From: Pseudomonas sp. REP124
GTDB lineage: Bacteria > Pseudomonadota > Gammaproteobacteria > Pseudomonadales > Pseudomonadaceae
Length of the DNA stretch: 64,000 nt
Direction of reading: 5' to 3'
Assembly: GCF_020164475.1 (NCBI RefSeq)
Contig: NZ_JAIQWX010000005.1
Location: forward strand, 29,058-93,057
Shown: positions 20,074 through 29,243 of the stretch, piece by piece
How the letters are laid out: each line of letters starts with the position of its first letter
Numbering within the stretch: position 1 is the first letter of the stretch
Made by a program: the position numbers and the translations under genes
The notes under the pieces: model-generated
The model's input: the letters and a program-made list of their open reading frames with translations, nothing else
The model's database searches: none
Told to the model about the DNA's origin: nothing

Positions 20074-22173
20074 ATGTCGCAATCGATTCGTGACAACCTC
20101 AAACGCATGCTCGCGCCCAAGCACGTGGCGTTCGTCGGCGGCCGCAGCATGGCCCGCGCCCTCAAGCGCTGCGCCGAAGGCGGCTACCAGGGGCAAATGT
20201 GGCTGGTCAACCCGCAGCACGACAGCCTCGAAGGCGTGCCGTGCGTACGCAACATCGCCGACTTGCCCTGCGGCCCGGACGCGGTGTTCATCGCCACCAA
20301 CCGTGAGCTGACCCTGACCTGCGTCGCGGAGCTTGCCGCCATAGGCACCGGCGGTGCCATCTGCTACGCCTCGGGTTTCGCCGAAATAGGCGCCGAAGGC
20401 CAGGCCCTGCAACGCCAGCTGCTGGAAGCGGCCGGCGACATGGCCTTGCTCGGCCCCAACTGCTACGGCCTGCTGGACTACCTGCACAGCTCCGCGCTGT
20501 GGCCGGTGGCCCACGGCGGCAAGGCGGTGGAGAAGGGCGTGGCGGTGCTGACCCAGAGCGGCAACTTCGCCTACAACCTGTCCATGAGTGACCGCTCACT
20601 GCCGGTGGCCTATATGGCGTCGGTGGGCAATCAGGCGCAATTGGGCGTGGCGGAACTGATGGACGTGCTGCTCGATGAGCCACGGGTCACCGCCATCGGC
20701 CTGCACATGGAAGGCCTGAAGAACGTGCCGGGTTTCGCCCGCGCCGCGCACAAGGCGCTGGAGAAGGGCATCCCGATCATCGCCCTGAAAACCGGCGTCT
20801 CGCAGATCGGCGCCGAACTGGCCCTGAGTCACACCAGCTCGCTGTCCGGTTCCGATGCCTTGTACGACGCGCTGTTCGACCGCCTCGGGGTGATCCGCGT
20901 CAGCGGCCCGGTGAGCTTTGTCGAAACCCTGAAAGCGGCGGCCTGTGGCAACCTGCCGGCGGGCGACAGCCTGATCGCGCTGGCCTGTTCCGGTGGCGAC
21001 GCCGGGCTGATCGCCGACTACTCCGAACGCAACGGCCTGACGCTGCCCAAGCTGGACAACGGACAGGTCGCGGAACTGGCCACCGTGCTGCCGAGCTACG
21101 CCAATCTGGTCAACCCGCTGGACTTCACCACGGCGATCTGGGGCGACGGCGAAGCCTTGAACACCATGCTCGACACCGCCCTGCGCACCGAAGCCGACGC
21201 GGCGATGCTGGTGCTCGATTACCCGGCGGAGTACACCGGCGAGCGCAAGGAATGCGACCTGTTGCTGGACTTGTACTGCAAGGCGCTGGAGCGTCATGGC
21301 AAGACCGGATTCGTCACTTCGGCCTTCCCGGAGCTGCTGCCACCGCATGCCCGCGAGCGTCTGCACGCCCAGGGCGTTGCGGCGTTACAGGGTGTCGAAG
21401 ACGGCCTAGCCGCCTGGGGCCGCATCGCCGGTTACCAGCGCAATCGTCAGGCGCTGCTGGCCTTGGGTGAATCGGCACTGGTGCCGCTCTGCCCGCAAGC
21501 GCTTGCAGGCGAAGGCGAATTGCTCAACGAGTGGGATTCGAAACAGGCCTTGCGTGAGTTCGGCCTGCCGACACCAAACGGCGTGCTGAGCTCTGCGGCC
21601 AGTGCACTGCAGGACGCGCAAAAACTCGGCTACCCGCTGGTGCTCAAAGCGGTCAGCGCACAGCTGCCGCACAAGACCGAGGCCGGCGCCGTCGCGCTGA
21701 ACCTCAAGGACGATGCCGCGCTGACTGCTGCGCTGGAAAAAATGCGCGCCAGCATCAAGGCCTACGCGCCGGACGTGGCCTTCGATCAACTGCTGCTGGA
21801 GCCGATGGCCAAGCCGCCACTGGCCGAGCTGATCGTCGGCATCAAGCGCGAAAACGATTTCGGCCTGGCCCTGGTGATCGGCGCCGGCGGCATCCTGGTG
21901 GAATTGCTCAAGGACAGTCGCAGCCTGCTGCTGCCGACCACCGACGGCGCCATCCGCCAGGCCTTGCTAAGTCTGCGTAGCGCCGCGCTGCTGCAAGGTT
22001 TCCGTGGGCGCGAAGCGGCGGATCTCGATTCGCTGGTGAGCGCGATTCGTGCGGTCGCCGACTACGCCTGCGAAAACGCCGCGCAACTGCTGGAACTGGA
22101 TGTGAACCCATTGTTGGTCGGTGCCGACGGCACGACCGCGGTCGATGCGTTGATTCGCCTCGGCCATGCGTGA
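20074..22173 (+). CDS. ADP-forming acyl-CoA synthetase (acetate--CoA ligase family)
   Basis: The 699-residue protein has a CoA-binding domain (about 5-130) and a ligase domain with the phospho-histidine region LALSHTSSLSGSDALYD (about 250). A C-terminal ATP-grasp domain begins near residue 480 (SKQALREFGLPTPNG, LVLKAVSAQLPHKTEAGAV). The fused order matches archaeal/bacterial ADP-forming acyl-CoA synthetases and Pat-like proteins without the GNAT domain. It would activate a carboxylate to its CoA ester for the acyl-CoA dehydrogenase upstream. GGAG precedes the ATG. Confidence 0.85.
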   Translation: MSQSIRDNLKRMLAPKHVAFVGGRSMARALKRCAEGGYQGQMWLVNPQHDSLEGVPCVRNIADLPCGPDAVFIATNRELTLTCVAELAAIGTGGAICYASGFAEIGAEGQALQRQLLEAAGDMALLGPNCYGLLDYLHSSALWPVAHGGKAVEKGVAVLTQSGNFAYNLSMSDRSLPVAYMASVGNQAQLGVAELMDVLLDEPRVTAIGLHMEGLKNVPGFARAAHKALEKGIPIIALKTGVSQIGAELALSHTSSLSGSDALYDALFDRLGVIRVSGPVSFVETLKAAACGNLPAGDSLIALACSGGDAGLIADYSERNGLTLPKLDNGQVAELATVLPSYANLVNPLDFTTAIWGDGEALNTMLDTALRTEADAAMLVLDYPAEYTGERKECDLLLDLYCKALERHGKTGFVTSAFPELLPPHARERLHAQGVAALQGVEDGLAAWGRIAGYQRNRQALLALGESALVPLCPQALAGEGELLNEWDSKQALREFGLPTPNGVLSSAASALQDAQKLGYPLVLKAVSAQLPHKTEAGAVALNLKDDAALTAALEKMRASIKAYAPDVAFDQLLLEPMAKPPLAELIVGIKRENDFGLALVIGAGGILVELLKDSRSLLLPTTDGAIRQALLSLRSAALLQGFRGREAADLDSLVSAIRAVADYACENAAQLLELDVNPLLVGADGTTAVDALIRLGHA

Positions 22174-22183
22174 GGATCTGAAC

Positions 22184-23791
22184 ATGCAAAGCAAAACCTT
22201 GACCGGTGGCCAGGCGCTGGTGCGTCTGCTGGCCAACTACGGCGTCGACACCGTGTTCGGCATTCCCGGCGTGCACACCCTGGAGCTGTATCGCGGCCTG
22301 CCCGGCAGCGGCATTCGCCACGTGCTGACCCGCCACGAGCAGGGCGCCAGTTTCATGGCCGACGGCTATGCCCGAGTCAGCGGCAAGCCCGGCGTGTGCT
22401 TCGTCATCACCGGCCCCGGCGTGACCAACGCCGCCACCGGGATTGGCCAGGCCTACGCCGACTCGATTCCGATGCTGGTGATTTCCAGCGTCAACCACAC
22501 CGCCAGCCTGGGCAAGGGCTGGGGAATCCTGCACGAATGCCAGGACCAGCGCGCGATGACCGCGCCGATCACCGCGTTCTCGGCAGTGGCCCTGACCGCT
22601 GAAGATCTGCCTGAGCTGGTTGCCCGTGCCTATGCGGTGTTCGACAGCGAGCGTCCGCGTCCGGTGCACATTTCCGTGCCGCTGGACGTATTGGCGGCAC
22701 CGGTAGCCCGCGACTGGAGCAACGAAGTGGTGCGTCGTCCCGGTCGCGGCGCGCCAGCGGCGTCTGTTTTGGACGAAGCCGTTGCCAAGCTGCACGCTGC
22801 CAAACGCCCGATGATCATCGCTGGCGGCGGCGCCCTGAATGCCACCGCGCAATTGCAGGAACTCAGCACTCGTCTGGCCGCGCCGCTGTTCACCAGCGTC
22901 GCCGGCAAGGGCCTGCTGCCACCGGACGCGCCGCTGAACGCCGGTTCGTCCCTGTGCGTGGAGCCCGGCTGGAACCTGATCGCCGAAGCCGATGTGGTGC
23001 TGGCAGTCGGTACCGAGATGGCCGACACCGATTTCTGGCGCGAGCGCCTGCCGGTCAATGGCGAAGTCCTGCGGGTGGACATCGACTCGCGCAAGTTCAA
23101 CGACTTCTATCCCTGCGCCGTGGCCCTGCAAGGCGATGCGCAACAGACCCTGGCTGCATTACTGGAGCGCCTGTCGCCAGAAGTGCGCGACGCGGGCGCG
23201 GCGATCGCCAAGGTTGCGGCACTGCGTGAAGCGGTGAAGAGCGGTCACGGTCCGTTGCAGTCGATTCATCAGGCGATCCTTTCGCGCATCGCCGCCGAAC
23301 TGCCGGCCGATGCCTTCATCAGCACCGACATGACCCAACTGGCCTACACCGGCAACTACGCCTTCGACTCGCTGGCGCCACGCAGCTGGTTGCACCCGAC
23401 CGGCTACGGCACCTTGGGATACGGCCTGCCTGCGGGCATCGGCGCCAAGTTCGGCGCGCCGCAGCGTCCGGGCCTGGTGCTGGTGGGGGACGGCGGTTTC
23501 CTCTATACCGCGCAGGAACTGGCGACCGCCGTCGAAGAACTGGACAGCCCGCTGGTGGTGCTGCTGTGGAACAACGATGCCCTGGGGCAGATCCGCGACG
23601 ACATGCTCGGCCTGGACATCGAACCCATCGGCGTGCTGCCGCGCAACCCCGACTTCGGCGGCCTGGCCCGCGCCTTCGGGTGCACCGTGACCCAACCGCA
23701 AAGCCTGGCCGAACTGCAAACCGACCTGCGCAACGGCTTCAAGCGCAACGGTGTCACCCTGATCGAACTCAAGCACGCCTGCGCGCAGTGA
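22184..23791 (+). CDS. aruI: ThDP-dependent 5-guanidino-2-oxopentanoate (2-ketoarginine) decarboxylase, AruI-like
   Basis: The 535-residue protein is of the acetolactate synthase/ThDP fold. The cofactor-activating glutamate is in RHEQGASFMADGYAR (about 50) and the C-terminal ThDP/Mg motif runs from GDGGFLYTAQEL to WNNDALGQI. In the arginine transaminase pathway AruI decarboxylates 2-ketoarginine to 4-guanidinobutyraldehyde. The neighbour aruH and the upstream aruRS genes support this over acetolactate synthase, and no small subunit is present. The start at 22184 has GAGG at proper spacing; an alternative ATG at 22166 overlaps the preceding stop. Confidence 0.85.
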   Translation: MQSKTLTGGQALVRLLANYGVDTVFGIPGVHTLELYRGLPGSGIRHVLTRHEQGASFMADGYARVSGKPGVCFVITGPGVTNAATGIGQAYADSIPMLVISSVNHTASLGKGWGILHECQDQRAMTAPITAFSAVALTAEDLPELVARAYAVFDSERPRPVHISVPLDVLAAPVARDWSNEVVRRPGRGAPAASVLDEAVAKLHAAKRPMIIAGGGALNATAQLQELSTRLAAPLFTSVAGKGLLPPDAPLNAGSSLCVEPGWNLIAEADVVLAVGTEMADTDFWRERLPVNGEVLRVDIDSRKFNDFYPCAVALQGDAQQTLAALLERLSPEVRDAGAAIAKVAALREAVKSGHGPLQSIHQAILSRIAAELPADAFISTDMTQLAYTGNYAFDSLAPRSWLHPTGYGTLGYGLPAGIGAKFGAPQRPGLVLVGDGGFLYTAQELATAVEELDSPLVVLLWNNDALGQIRDDMLGLDIEPIGVLPRNPDFGGLARAFGCTVTQPQSLAELQTDLRNGFKRNGVTLIELKHACAQ

Positions 23792-23804
23792 AGGGGAGAA
23801 GACC

Positions 23805-24995
23805 ATGCGTTTTTCCGATCTGACCCAGCGTATCGCCGGTGACGGCGCCGCGGCCTGGGATATTCACTACCGCGCGCTGGCCAAGCGCGAGCAGGGCGAG
23901 GACATCCTGTTGCTGTCCGTGGGCGACCCGGATTTCGACACCCCGCAGCCGATCGTGCAGGGCGCCATCGACAGCCTGTTGTCCGGCAACACCCACTACG
24001 CCGAGGTGCGCGGCAAGCGTGCCTTGCGCGAGGCCATTGCCAAGCGTCATCGCCAGCGCAGCGGCCAAATGGTTTCGACGGATGAGGTGACCGTGCTGGC
24101 CGGCGCGCAATGCGCACTGTTCAGCGTCGCCCAGTGCGTCTTGAATCCTGGCGATGAAGTGATCGTCGCCGAGCCGATGTACGTCACCTACGAAGCCGTT
24201 TTCGGCGCCTGCGGTGCCGTCGTAGTGCCGGTGCCGGTGCGTTCGGAAAACGGCTTTCGGGTAATGCCCGAGGACGTCGCCGCGCGCATCACCCCGCGTA
24301 CCCGCGCTTTGGCCCTGAACAGCCCGCACAACCCGTCCGGCGCGAGCCTGCCGCGCAGCACCTGGCAGGCGCTGGCCGAACTGTGCATCGCACATGATTT
24401 GTGGCTGATTTCCGATGAGGTCTACAGCGAACTGCTGTTCGAAGGCGAGCACGTCAGCCCGGCGAGCCTGCCGGGCATGGCCGAGCGCACCGCGACCCTC
24501 AACAGCCTGTCGAAATCCCACGCCATGACCGGCTGGCGCGTCGGCTGGGTGGTGGCGCCGCCTTCATTGGCCGCACACCTGGAAAACCTGGCGCTGTGCA
24601 TGCTCTATGGCTCGCCCGACTTTGTTCAGGACGCTGCCGTGGTCGCCTTGGAAAGCAATCTGCCGGAGCTGGACGCCATGCGCGAAGCCTATCGCCAGCG
24701 CCGCGATCTGGTCTGCGAAAGCCTGGCCGATTGCCCGGGGATCCGCGCGCTGAAACCCGATGGCGGCATGTTCGTGATGGTCGATATCCGCGAAACCGGG
24801 CTCAGTGCCCAGGCGTTCGCCGACCGTTTGCTCGATCGCCACGGCGTTTCCGTGTTGGCCGGTGAAGCCTTCGGGCCGAGCGCGGCCGGTCATATCCGTC
24901 TCGGGTTGGTCGTTGGCGCTGCGTCACTGCTTGACGCCTGCCAGCGCATCGCCCGTTGTGCTGAAGAATTGATGGAGGTTGAGGTAGATGCTTGA
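23805..24995 (+). CDS. aruH: Arginine:pyruvate transaminase, AruH-like PLP aminotransferase
   Basis: The 396-residue fold-type I aminotransferase has the PLP lysine in [15 protein letters not shown] (about residue 234), SPHNPSG as the Asn motif and SDEVY as the Asp-x-x-Tyr motif. AruH moves the arginine amino group to pyruvate, giving 2-ketoarginine and alanine. It follows aruI, its partner enzyme. The N-terminus MRFSDLTQRIAGDGAAAWDIHY is closely matched by the aminotransferase half of the fusion at 50911, so the window carries two AruH-like enzymes. Confidence 0.87.
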   Translation: MRFSDLTQRIAGDGAAAWDIHYRALAKREQGEDILLLSVGDPDFDTPQPIVQGAIDSLLSGNTHYAEVRGKRALREAIAKRHRQRSGQMVSTDEVTVLAGAQCALFSVAQCVLNPGDEVIVAEPMYVTYEAVFGACGAVVVPVPVRSENGFRVMPEDVAARITPRTRALALNSPHNPSGASLPRSTWQALAELCIAHDLWLISDEVYSELLFEGEHVSPASLPGMAERTATLNSLSKSHAMTGWRVGWVVAPPSLAAHLENLALCMLYGSPDFVQDAAVVALESNLPELDAMREAYRQRRDLVCESLADCPGIRALKPDGGMFVMVDIRETGLSAQAFADRLLDRHGVSVLAGEAFGPSAAGHIRLGLVVGAASLLDACQRIARCAEELMEVEVDA

Positions 24996-26403
24996 TTACA
25001 CCGCTCTGTATATCGATGGTCGCTGGCAAACCCCGTCGGGCAAAGGTATCGCCCAGGTCATCAACCCGGCCACCGAGGAAGTGGCCGGCAGCGTACCGCT
25101 GGGCGATGAACATGATGTCGACAACGCCGTGGCCGCAGCGCGCAAGGCCTTCGCCTCATGGTCGCGTACTCCGTCCAGCGTGCGTGCCGGGTACATCCGC
25201 GCCCTGGCCCAACAACTGAAAGCCCGTGCCGATGAAATGGCCGCGGTGATCACCACCGAGCTGGGCATGCCGGTGCAGTGGTCACGTTCGGTGCAGGTCG
25301 ACGGGCCGATCATTGGTCTTGAGCAATATGTCGAACTCGCCGCCGTGATGGACGAAGTGCGTGAAGTCGGCAACTCACTGGTGATTCGCGAAGCGGTGGG
25401 CGTCTGCGCGTTCATCAACCCGTGGAACTACCCGCTGCACCAGTTGATCGGCAAGCTCGCCCCGGCGCTGGCGGCCGGTTGCACGGTGGTGGTCAAGCCG
25501 AGCCAGGACACACCGTTGCACGCGTTCCTGCTGGCACAGATGATCGAAGACATTGGCCTGCCTGCCGGTGTGTTCAACCTGGTCAGCGGACCGGGTTCGA
25601 AAGTCGGCGAAGCCCTGGCCAAACACCCGGACGTGGACATGGTGTCGTTCACCGGCTCCACTGGCGCCGGGGTGCGGGTCTCCCAGGCCGCGGCGCCTTC
25701 GGTCAAGCGCGTGTGCCTGGAACTGGGCGGCAAGTCGGCGCTGCTGATTGCCGAGGACGCCGATCTGGACGCCGCCGTGCGCTATGGCGTGCAGGACGTG
25801 ATGATCAATTCCGGGCAGACCTGCACCGCGCTGACCCGCATGCTGCTGCCAGCCAGCCGTTACGCCGAGGCGGTGGAGATCGCGCTGGAAGAAACCCTGA
25901 GCCTGAAAATGGGCGATCCGCTGGACCCGCAGAGCTTCCTCGGCCCGATGTGCTCCGAGGGGCAGCGTCGCACCGTGCTCGACTACATCCGGATCGGTCA
26001 GGAAGAGGGCGCACGCCTGCTGTGCGGCGGCGAGTCGACGGCTGACTTCGAACGAGGCTACTACGTCAGCCCGACGCTGTTCGCCGACGTCAACAACAGC
26101 ATGCGCATCGCCCAGGAAGAAATCTTCGGCCCGGTGCTGTGCCTGATCCCTTATGAGGATGAGGCGCAGGCCATCGAGATCGCCAACGACTCGCCGTTCG
26201 GCCTGTCCAGCGGCGTCTGGGCCGGCAGCACCGAGCGTGCCTTGCAATTGGGTCGTCAGTTGCGGGCCGGTCAGTGCTTCCTCAATGGTGCGGCGTTCAA
26301 CTATCAGGCGCCGTTCGGCGGCTACAAGCAGTCCGGCAATGGTCGGGAGTGGGGGGAAGAGGGACTCAACGAATTCGTCGAAGTGAAGGCGATTCAGGTG
26401 TGA
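24988..26403 (+). CDS. NAD(P)-dependent aldehyde dehydrogenase, probably for 4-guanidinobutyraldehyde
   Basis: The 471-residue ALDH superfamily protein has NPWNYPLHQ, FTGSTGAG (cofactor loop), LELGGKSAL (catalytic Glu region) and NSGQTCTALTR (catalytic Cys near 274) all intact. Its ATG overlaps the aruH stop by 8 bases, so the two are coupled. The product of AruI is 4-guanidinobutyraldehyde, which needs oxidation to 4-guanidinobutyrate; in P. aeruginosa KauB does this from elsewhere. The local gene is the obvious candidate here. It ends the operon, with a hairpin at 26428. Confidence 0.85.
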   Translation: MLDYTALYIDGRWQTPSGKGIAQVINPATEEVAGSVPLGDEHDVDNAVAAARKAFASWSRTPSSVRAGYIRALAQQLKARADEMAAVITTELGMPVQWSRSVQVDGPIIGLEQYVELAAVMDEVREVGNSLVIREAVGVCAFINPWNYPLHQLIGKLAPALAAGCTVVVKPSQDTPLHAFLLAQMIEDIGLPAGVFNLVSGPGSKVGEALAKHPDVDMVSFTGSTGAGVRVSQAAAPSVKRVCLELGGKSALLIAEDADLDAAVRYGVQDVMINSGQTCTALTRMLLPASRYAEAVEIALEETLSLKMGDPLDPQSFLGPMCSEGQRRTVLDYIRIGQEEGARLLCGGESTADFERGYYVSPTLFADVNNSMRIAQEEIFGPVLCLIPYEDEAQAIEIANDSPFGLSSGVWAGSTERALQLGRQLRAGQCFLNGAAFNYQAPFGGYKQSGNGREWGEEGLNEFVEVKAIQV

Positions 26404-26427
26404 CGTTTGGCGATTCAAGGTTAGACC

Positions 26428-26450
26428 GCACCGGGCCCAGGCCCGGTGCT
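26428..26450 (+). terminator. Hairpin terminator after the aru operon
   Basis: A perfect 10-base stem GCACCGGGCC/GGCCCGGTGC with a CA loop is followed by TTT. The U tract is short, so termination may be partial. Confidence 0.65.
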
Positions 26451-26513
26451 TTGCGTGGTTTTGATAAAGCTGCAGAACTGGAATTCCATTAGCGATCTAT
26501 CAGGGGCAAGGCA

Positions 26514-28115
26514 ATGAGCGATAACAAAAACAAGATTACTCAAGCGAACCACGAACTGGGCTTCCCGCGTCGGGATTTCCTCAAGTACAGCGCAGCAGCG
26601 GCGGCGGTGGCCGGGGCGTTTTCCATGGGCCTGCCGTTTGGCGCCATCGCACAAGAGGCAACGCCCAAAGCCGGTGGCGTGCTTCGCCTGGGTCTCGCGG
26701 GGGCGAGTACCACAGATTCCAAGGACCCGGGTTCCTGGGTCGATACTTTTACCTTCGTCGGCTTCTCGGCGGTCTACAACACCCTCACCGAAATTGCCGT
26801 CGACGGCACGGCGATCCCTGAACTGGCCGAGAGCTGGACCTCGACGCCTGACGCGCGCATCTGGACCTTCAAACTGCGCCAGGGCGTGACCTTCCATAAC
26901 GGCAAAACCCTGACCGCCGATGATGTGGTCGCCTCGATCCAGCATCACCTGGGTGACAAGTCCAGCTCGGCGGCGAAAACCGTACTGGGCGATGTGGCCA
27001 AGGTCAGCGCCAATGGCAGCGACAGCGTGGTGTTCGAACTGCACTCGGGCAACGCTGATTTCACCTACGTGGTCGCCGATTACCATCTGGTGATCATGCC
27101 GAGCAAACACGGGGCTGCGGATTGGCAGGCTGGCGTAGGGACCGGCGGCTATCGCCTCAAGGACTTCGAGCCGGGTGTGCGCATGACCCTGGAACGCAGT
27201 CCGGATTACTGGAAAGCCGGTCGCGCGCACTTCGCCAGCGCCGAGCTGATCGCGATTGCCGACGGCGCGGCACGAATCAATGCGCTGGTGACCGGCCAGG
27301 TGGATGTGATCAACAAGGTCGACCTGAAAACCGTGGCCCTGCTCAAGCGCAACCCCAATATGGTCATCGAAGAGACCAAGGGCGCCCAGCACTACACCTT
27401 CCCGATGCTCACCGACAGCCAGGTGTTCGCCAACAACGACGTGCGCCTGGCGATGAAGCACGCGATCAACCGCGAAACCCTGCTGGCCTCGGTGCTGCAC
27501 GGTTATGGCCTGGTGGGCAACGACCATCCGATCCAGCCAGGCAGCCGCTTCATCAACACGGCGCTGGAGCAGCGCACCTACGATCCGGACAAGTCGCGTT
27601 TCTACCTGAAACAGGCGGGCCTCGATTCCCTGAAGGTTCGCCTGCAGGCGTCCGATGCGGCGTACACCGGCGCGGTGGACGCCTCGGTGCTGTTCAAGGA
27701 GCAGGCCCGCGCCGCCGGGATCGACATTGAGGTGGTGCGCGAACCGGCCGACGGATTCTTCTCCAACGTCTGGATGAAGCAGCCGTTCACCACCTCGTTC
27801 TGGTACAGCAGCCTGACCGCCGACCGCATGTTCAGCATCGGCTACGCCAAGGGCGCGGCCTGGAACGAAACCCACTGGGATAACCCGCGCTTCAACCAGC
27901 TGCTCAATGCTGCTCGCGGCGAAATGAACGACCCGCTGCGCCGCGAGATGTACAACGAAATGCAGGCCCTGTGCCGGGACGATGGCGGCGCGATCGTGCC
28001 GCTGTTCGCCAGCTCCGTGGCCGCACGCTCCAACCGCGTCGCCCACGGCGGCCAGACCGCGCCGTATGGCGAACTGGATGGGTTGCGGGTGATCGAGCGT
28101 TGGTGGCAGGCGTAA
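26514..28115 (+). CDS. Dipeptide/oligopeptide-type ABC substrate-binding protein (SBP family 5), Tat-exported
   Basis: The 533-residue protein starts with a twin-arginine signal (FPRRDFLKYSAAAAAVAGAF, about 17-36), so it is exported folded. The SBP_bac_5 domain follows (PELAESWTSTPDARIWTFKLRQ, GTGGYRL, NDVRLAMKHAINR). It supplies the DppBC-like permeases and fused ATPase downstream. The ligand could be a peptide, an opine or a guanidino compound; family 5 proteins are too varied to say. The signal is Tat rather than Sec, as in several Pseudomonas paralogues. Confidence 0.88.
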   Translation: MSDNKNKITQANHELGFPRRDFLKYSAAAAAVAGAFSMGLPFGAIAQEATPKAGGVLRLGLAGASTTDSKDPGSWVDTFTFVGFSAVYNTLTEIAVDGTAIPELAESWTSTPDARIWTFKLRQGVTFHNGKTLTADDVVASIQHHLGDKSSSAAKTVLGDVAKVSANGSDSVVFELHSGNADFTYVVADYHLVIMPSKHGAADWQAGVGTGGYRLKDFEPGVRMTLERSPDYWKAGRAHFASAELIAIADGAARINALVTGQVDVINKVDLKTVALLKRNPNMVIEETKGAQHYTFPMLTDSQVFANNDVRLAMKHAINRETLLASVLHGYGLVGNDHPIQPGSRFINTALEQRTYDPDKSRFYLKQAGLDSLKVRLQASDAAYTGAVDASVLFKEQARAAGIDIEVVREPADGFFSNVWMKQPFTTSFWYSSLTADRMFSIGYAKGAAWNETHWDNPRFNQLLNAARGEMNDPLRREMYNEMQALCRDDGGAIVPLFASSVAARSNRVAHGGQTAPYGELDGLRVIERWWQA

Positions 28116-28143
28116 GCCAATTGCCGAAGCAATGAAGATCCCT

Positions 28144-28231
28144 GTGGGAGCGGGCTTGCTCGCGAAAGCGGTGTGTCAGTCGCCATCTTCGTCAACTGAC
28201 AGTGCCTATTCGCGAGCAAGCCCGCTCCCAC
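28144..28231. repeat. REPIN, GTGGGAGCGGGCTTGCTCGCG arms
   Basis: Inverted REP arms with a core holding GTGTGTCAGTCGCCATCTTCG. It lies between the binding-protein gene and the first permease, where a hairpin would let the binding-protein message outlast the rest. Confidence 0.9.
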
Positions 28232-28280
28232 AGTAGGGAATTGCAGTCTTCAAAGGTGTGCCCATTTAAGGAACTACGCA

Positions 28281-29240
28281 GTGAACAGTATTTTCAAGCT
28301 GCTACTTCAACGTCTGGCATTGGGGCTGTTATCGCTTTTCGCGGTGTCAGTGATCATTTTTCTCGCGGTCGGCATGCTCCCGGGTGATATCGCCCAGGCC
28401 ATGCTCGGCCAGTCCGCCACCCCGGAAACCGTGGCGGCCTACCGGGCGCAACTGGGGCTGGACCTGCCGCCGCTGACCCGCTTCGGCCACTGGATCTGGC
28501 AACTGCTGCACGGTGACCTCGGTATGTCGCTGGCCAACCAGCGGCCCATCGCCGATCTGGTCGGCACGCGATTGGGCAACACCTTCAGCCTGGCGTTGCT
28601 CGCCGCGCTGATCTCGGTGCCTCTGGCCCTGTTGCTGGGGATGCTCGCGGCGCTGTATCGCAACAGCTGGTTCGACCGCTTGCTCAACACCTCGGCCCTG
28701 AGCGCGGTGTCGTTCCCCGAGTTCTTCGTCGCCTACATCCTGATCCTGGTGTTCGCCGTGAAACTCAACTGGTTCCCGAGCATTTCCAACCTGTCGCCTG
28801 ATGCATCGCTGGGTGAAGTGCTGCAACGCTCGGTGCTGCCGGTCGCCACCCTGAGCCTGGTGGTGATCGCCCAGATGATGCGCATGACCCGCGCCTCCCT
28901 GATCAACCTGCTGGCCAGCCCTTACATCGAAATGGCCCGGCTCAAGGGCATCAGCCAGTCACGGATCATCTTCCGCCACGCCTTGCCCAACGCCCTGGCG
29001 CCCATCGTCAACGTGGTGGCGCTGAACCTGGCGTACCTGGTGGTCGGCGTGGTGGTGGTCGAAGTGGTGTTCGTCTATCCCGGCCTGGGCCAGTTGCTGG
29101 TGGACTCGGTGGCCAAGCGCGACATCCCGGTGGTGCAGGCCTGCAGCCTGATCTTCGCCGCGACCTACATCCTGCTCAATACCAGTGCCGACGTGCTGTC
29201 GATTGCCAGCAACCCGCGCCTGATGCATCCGAAGGGGTAA
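28281..29240 (+). CDS. ABC transporter permease, DppB type
   Basis: The 319-residue inner-membrane protein has six helices, the N-terminal DppB-type TM domain and the EAA loop EMARLKGISQSRIIFRHALPNALAP (about 215-238), which docks the ATPase. FVYPGLGQLLVDSV is the usual C-terminal motif. It forms the channel with the next gene, three bases downstream. Confidence 0.9.
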   Translation: MNSIFKLLLQRLALGLLSLFAVSVIIFLAVGMLPGDIAQAMLGQSATPETVAAYRAQLGLDLPPLTRFGHWIWQLLHGDLGMSLANQRPIADLVGTRLGNTFSLALLAALISVPLALLLGMLAALYRNSWFDRLLNTSALSAVSFPEFFVAYILILVFAVKLNWFPSISNLSPDASLGEVLQRSVLPVATLSLVVIAQMMRMTRASLINLLASPYIEMARLKGISQSRIIFRHALPNALAPIVNVVALNLAYLVVGVVVVEVVFVYPGLGQLLVDSVAKRDIPVVQACSLIFAATYILLNTSADVLSIASNPRLMHPKG

Positions 29241-29243
29241 GCC

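Noticed and set aside
18847..20514. 555-codon minus-strand open frame opposite the acyl-CoA dehydrogenase
   Set aside because: Shadow of codon bias; the plus strand carries full acyl-CoA dehydrogenase and ligase motifs.
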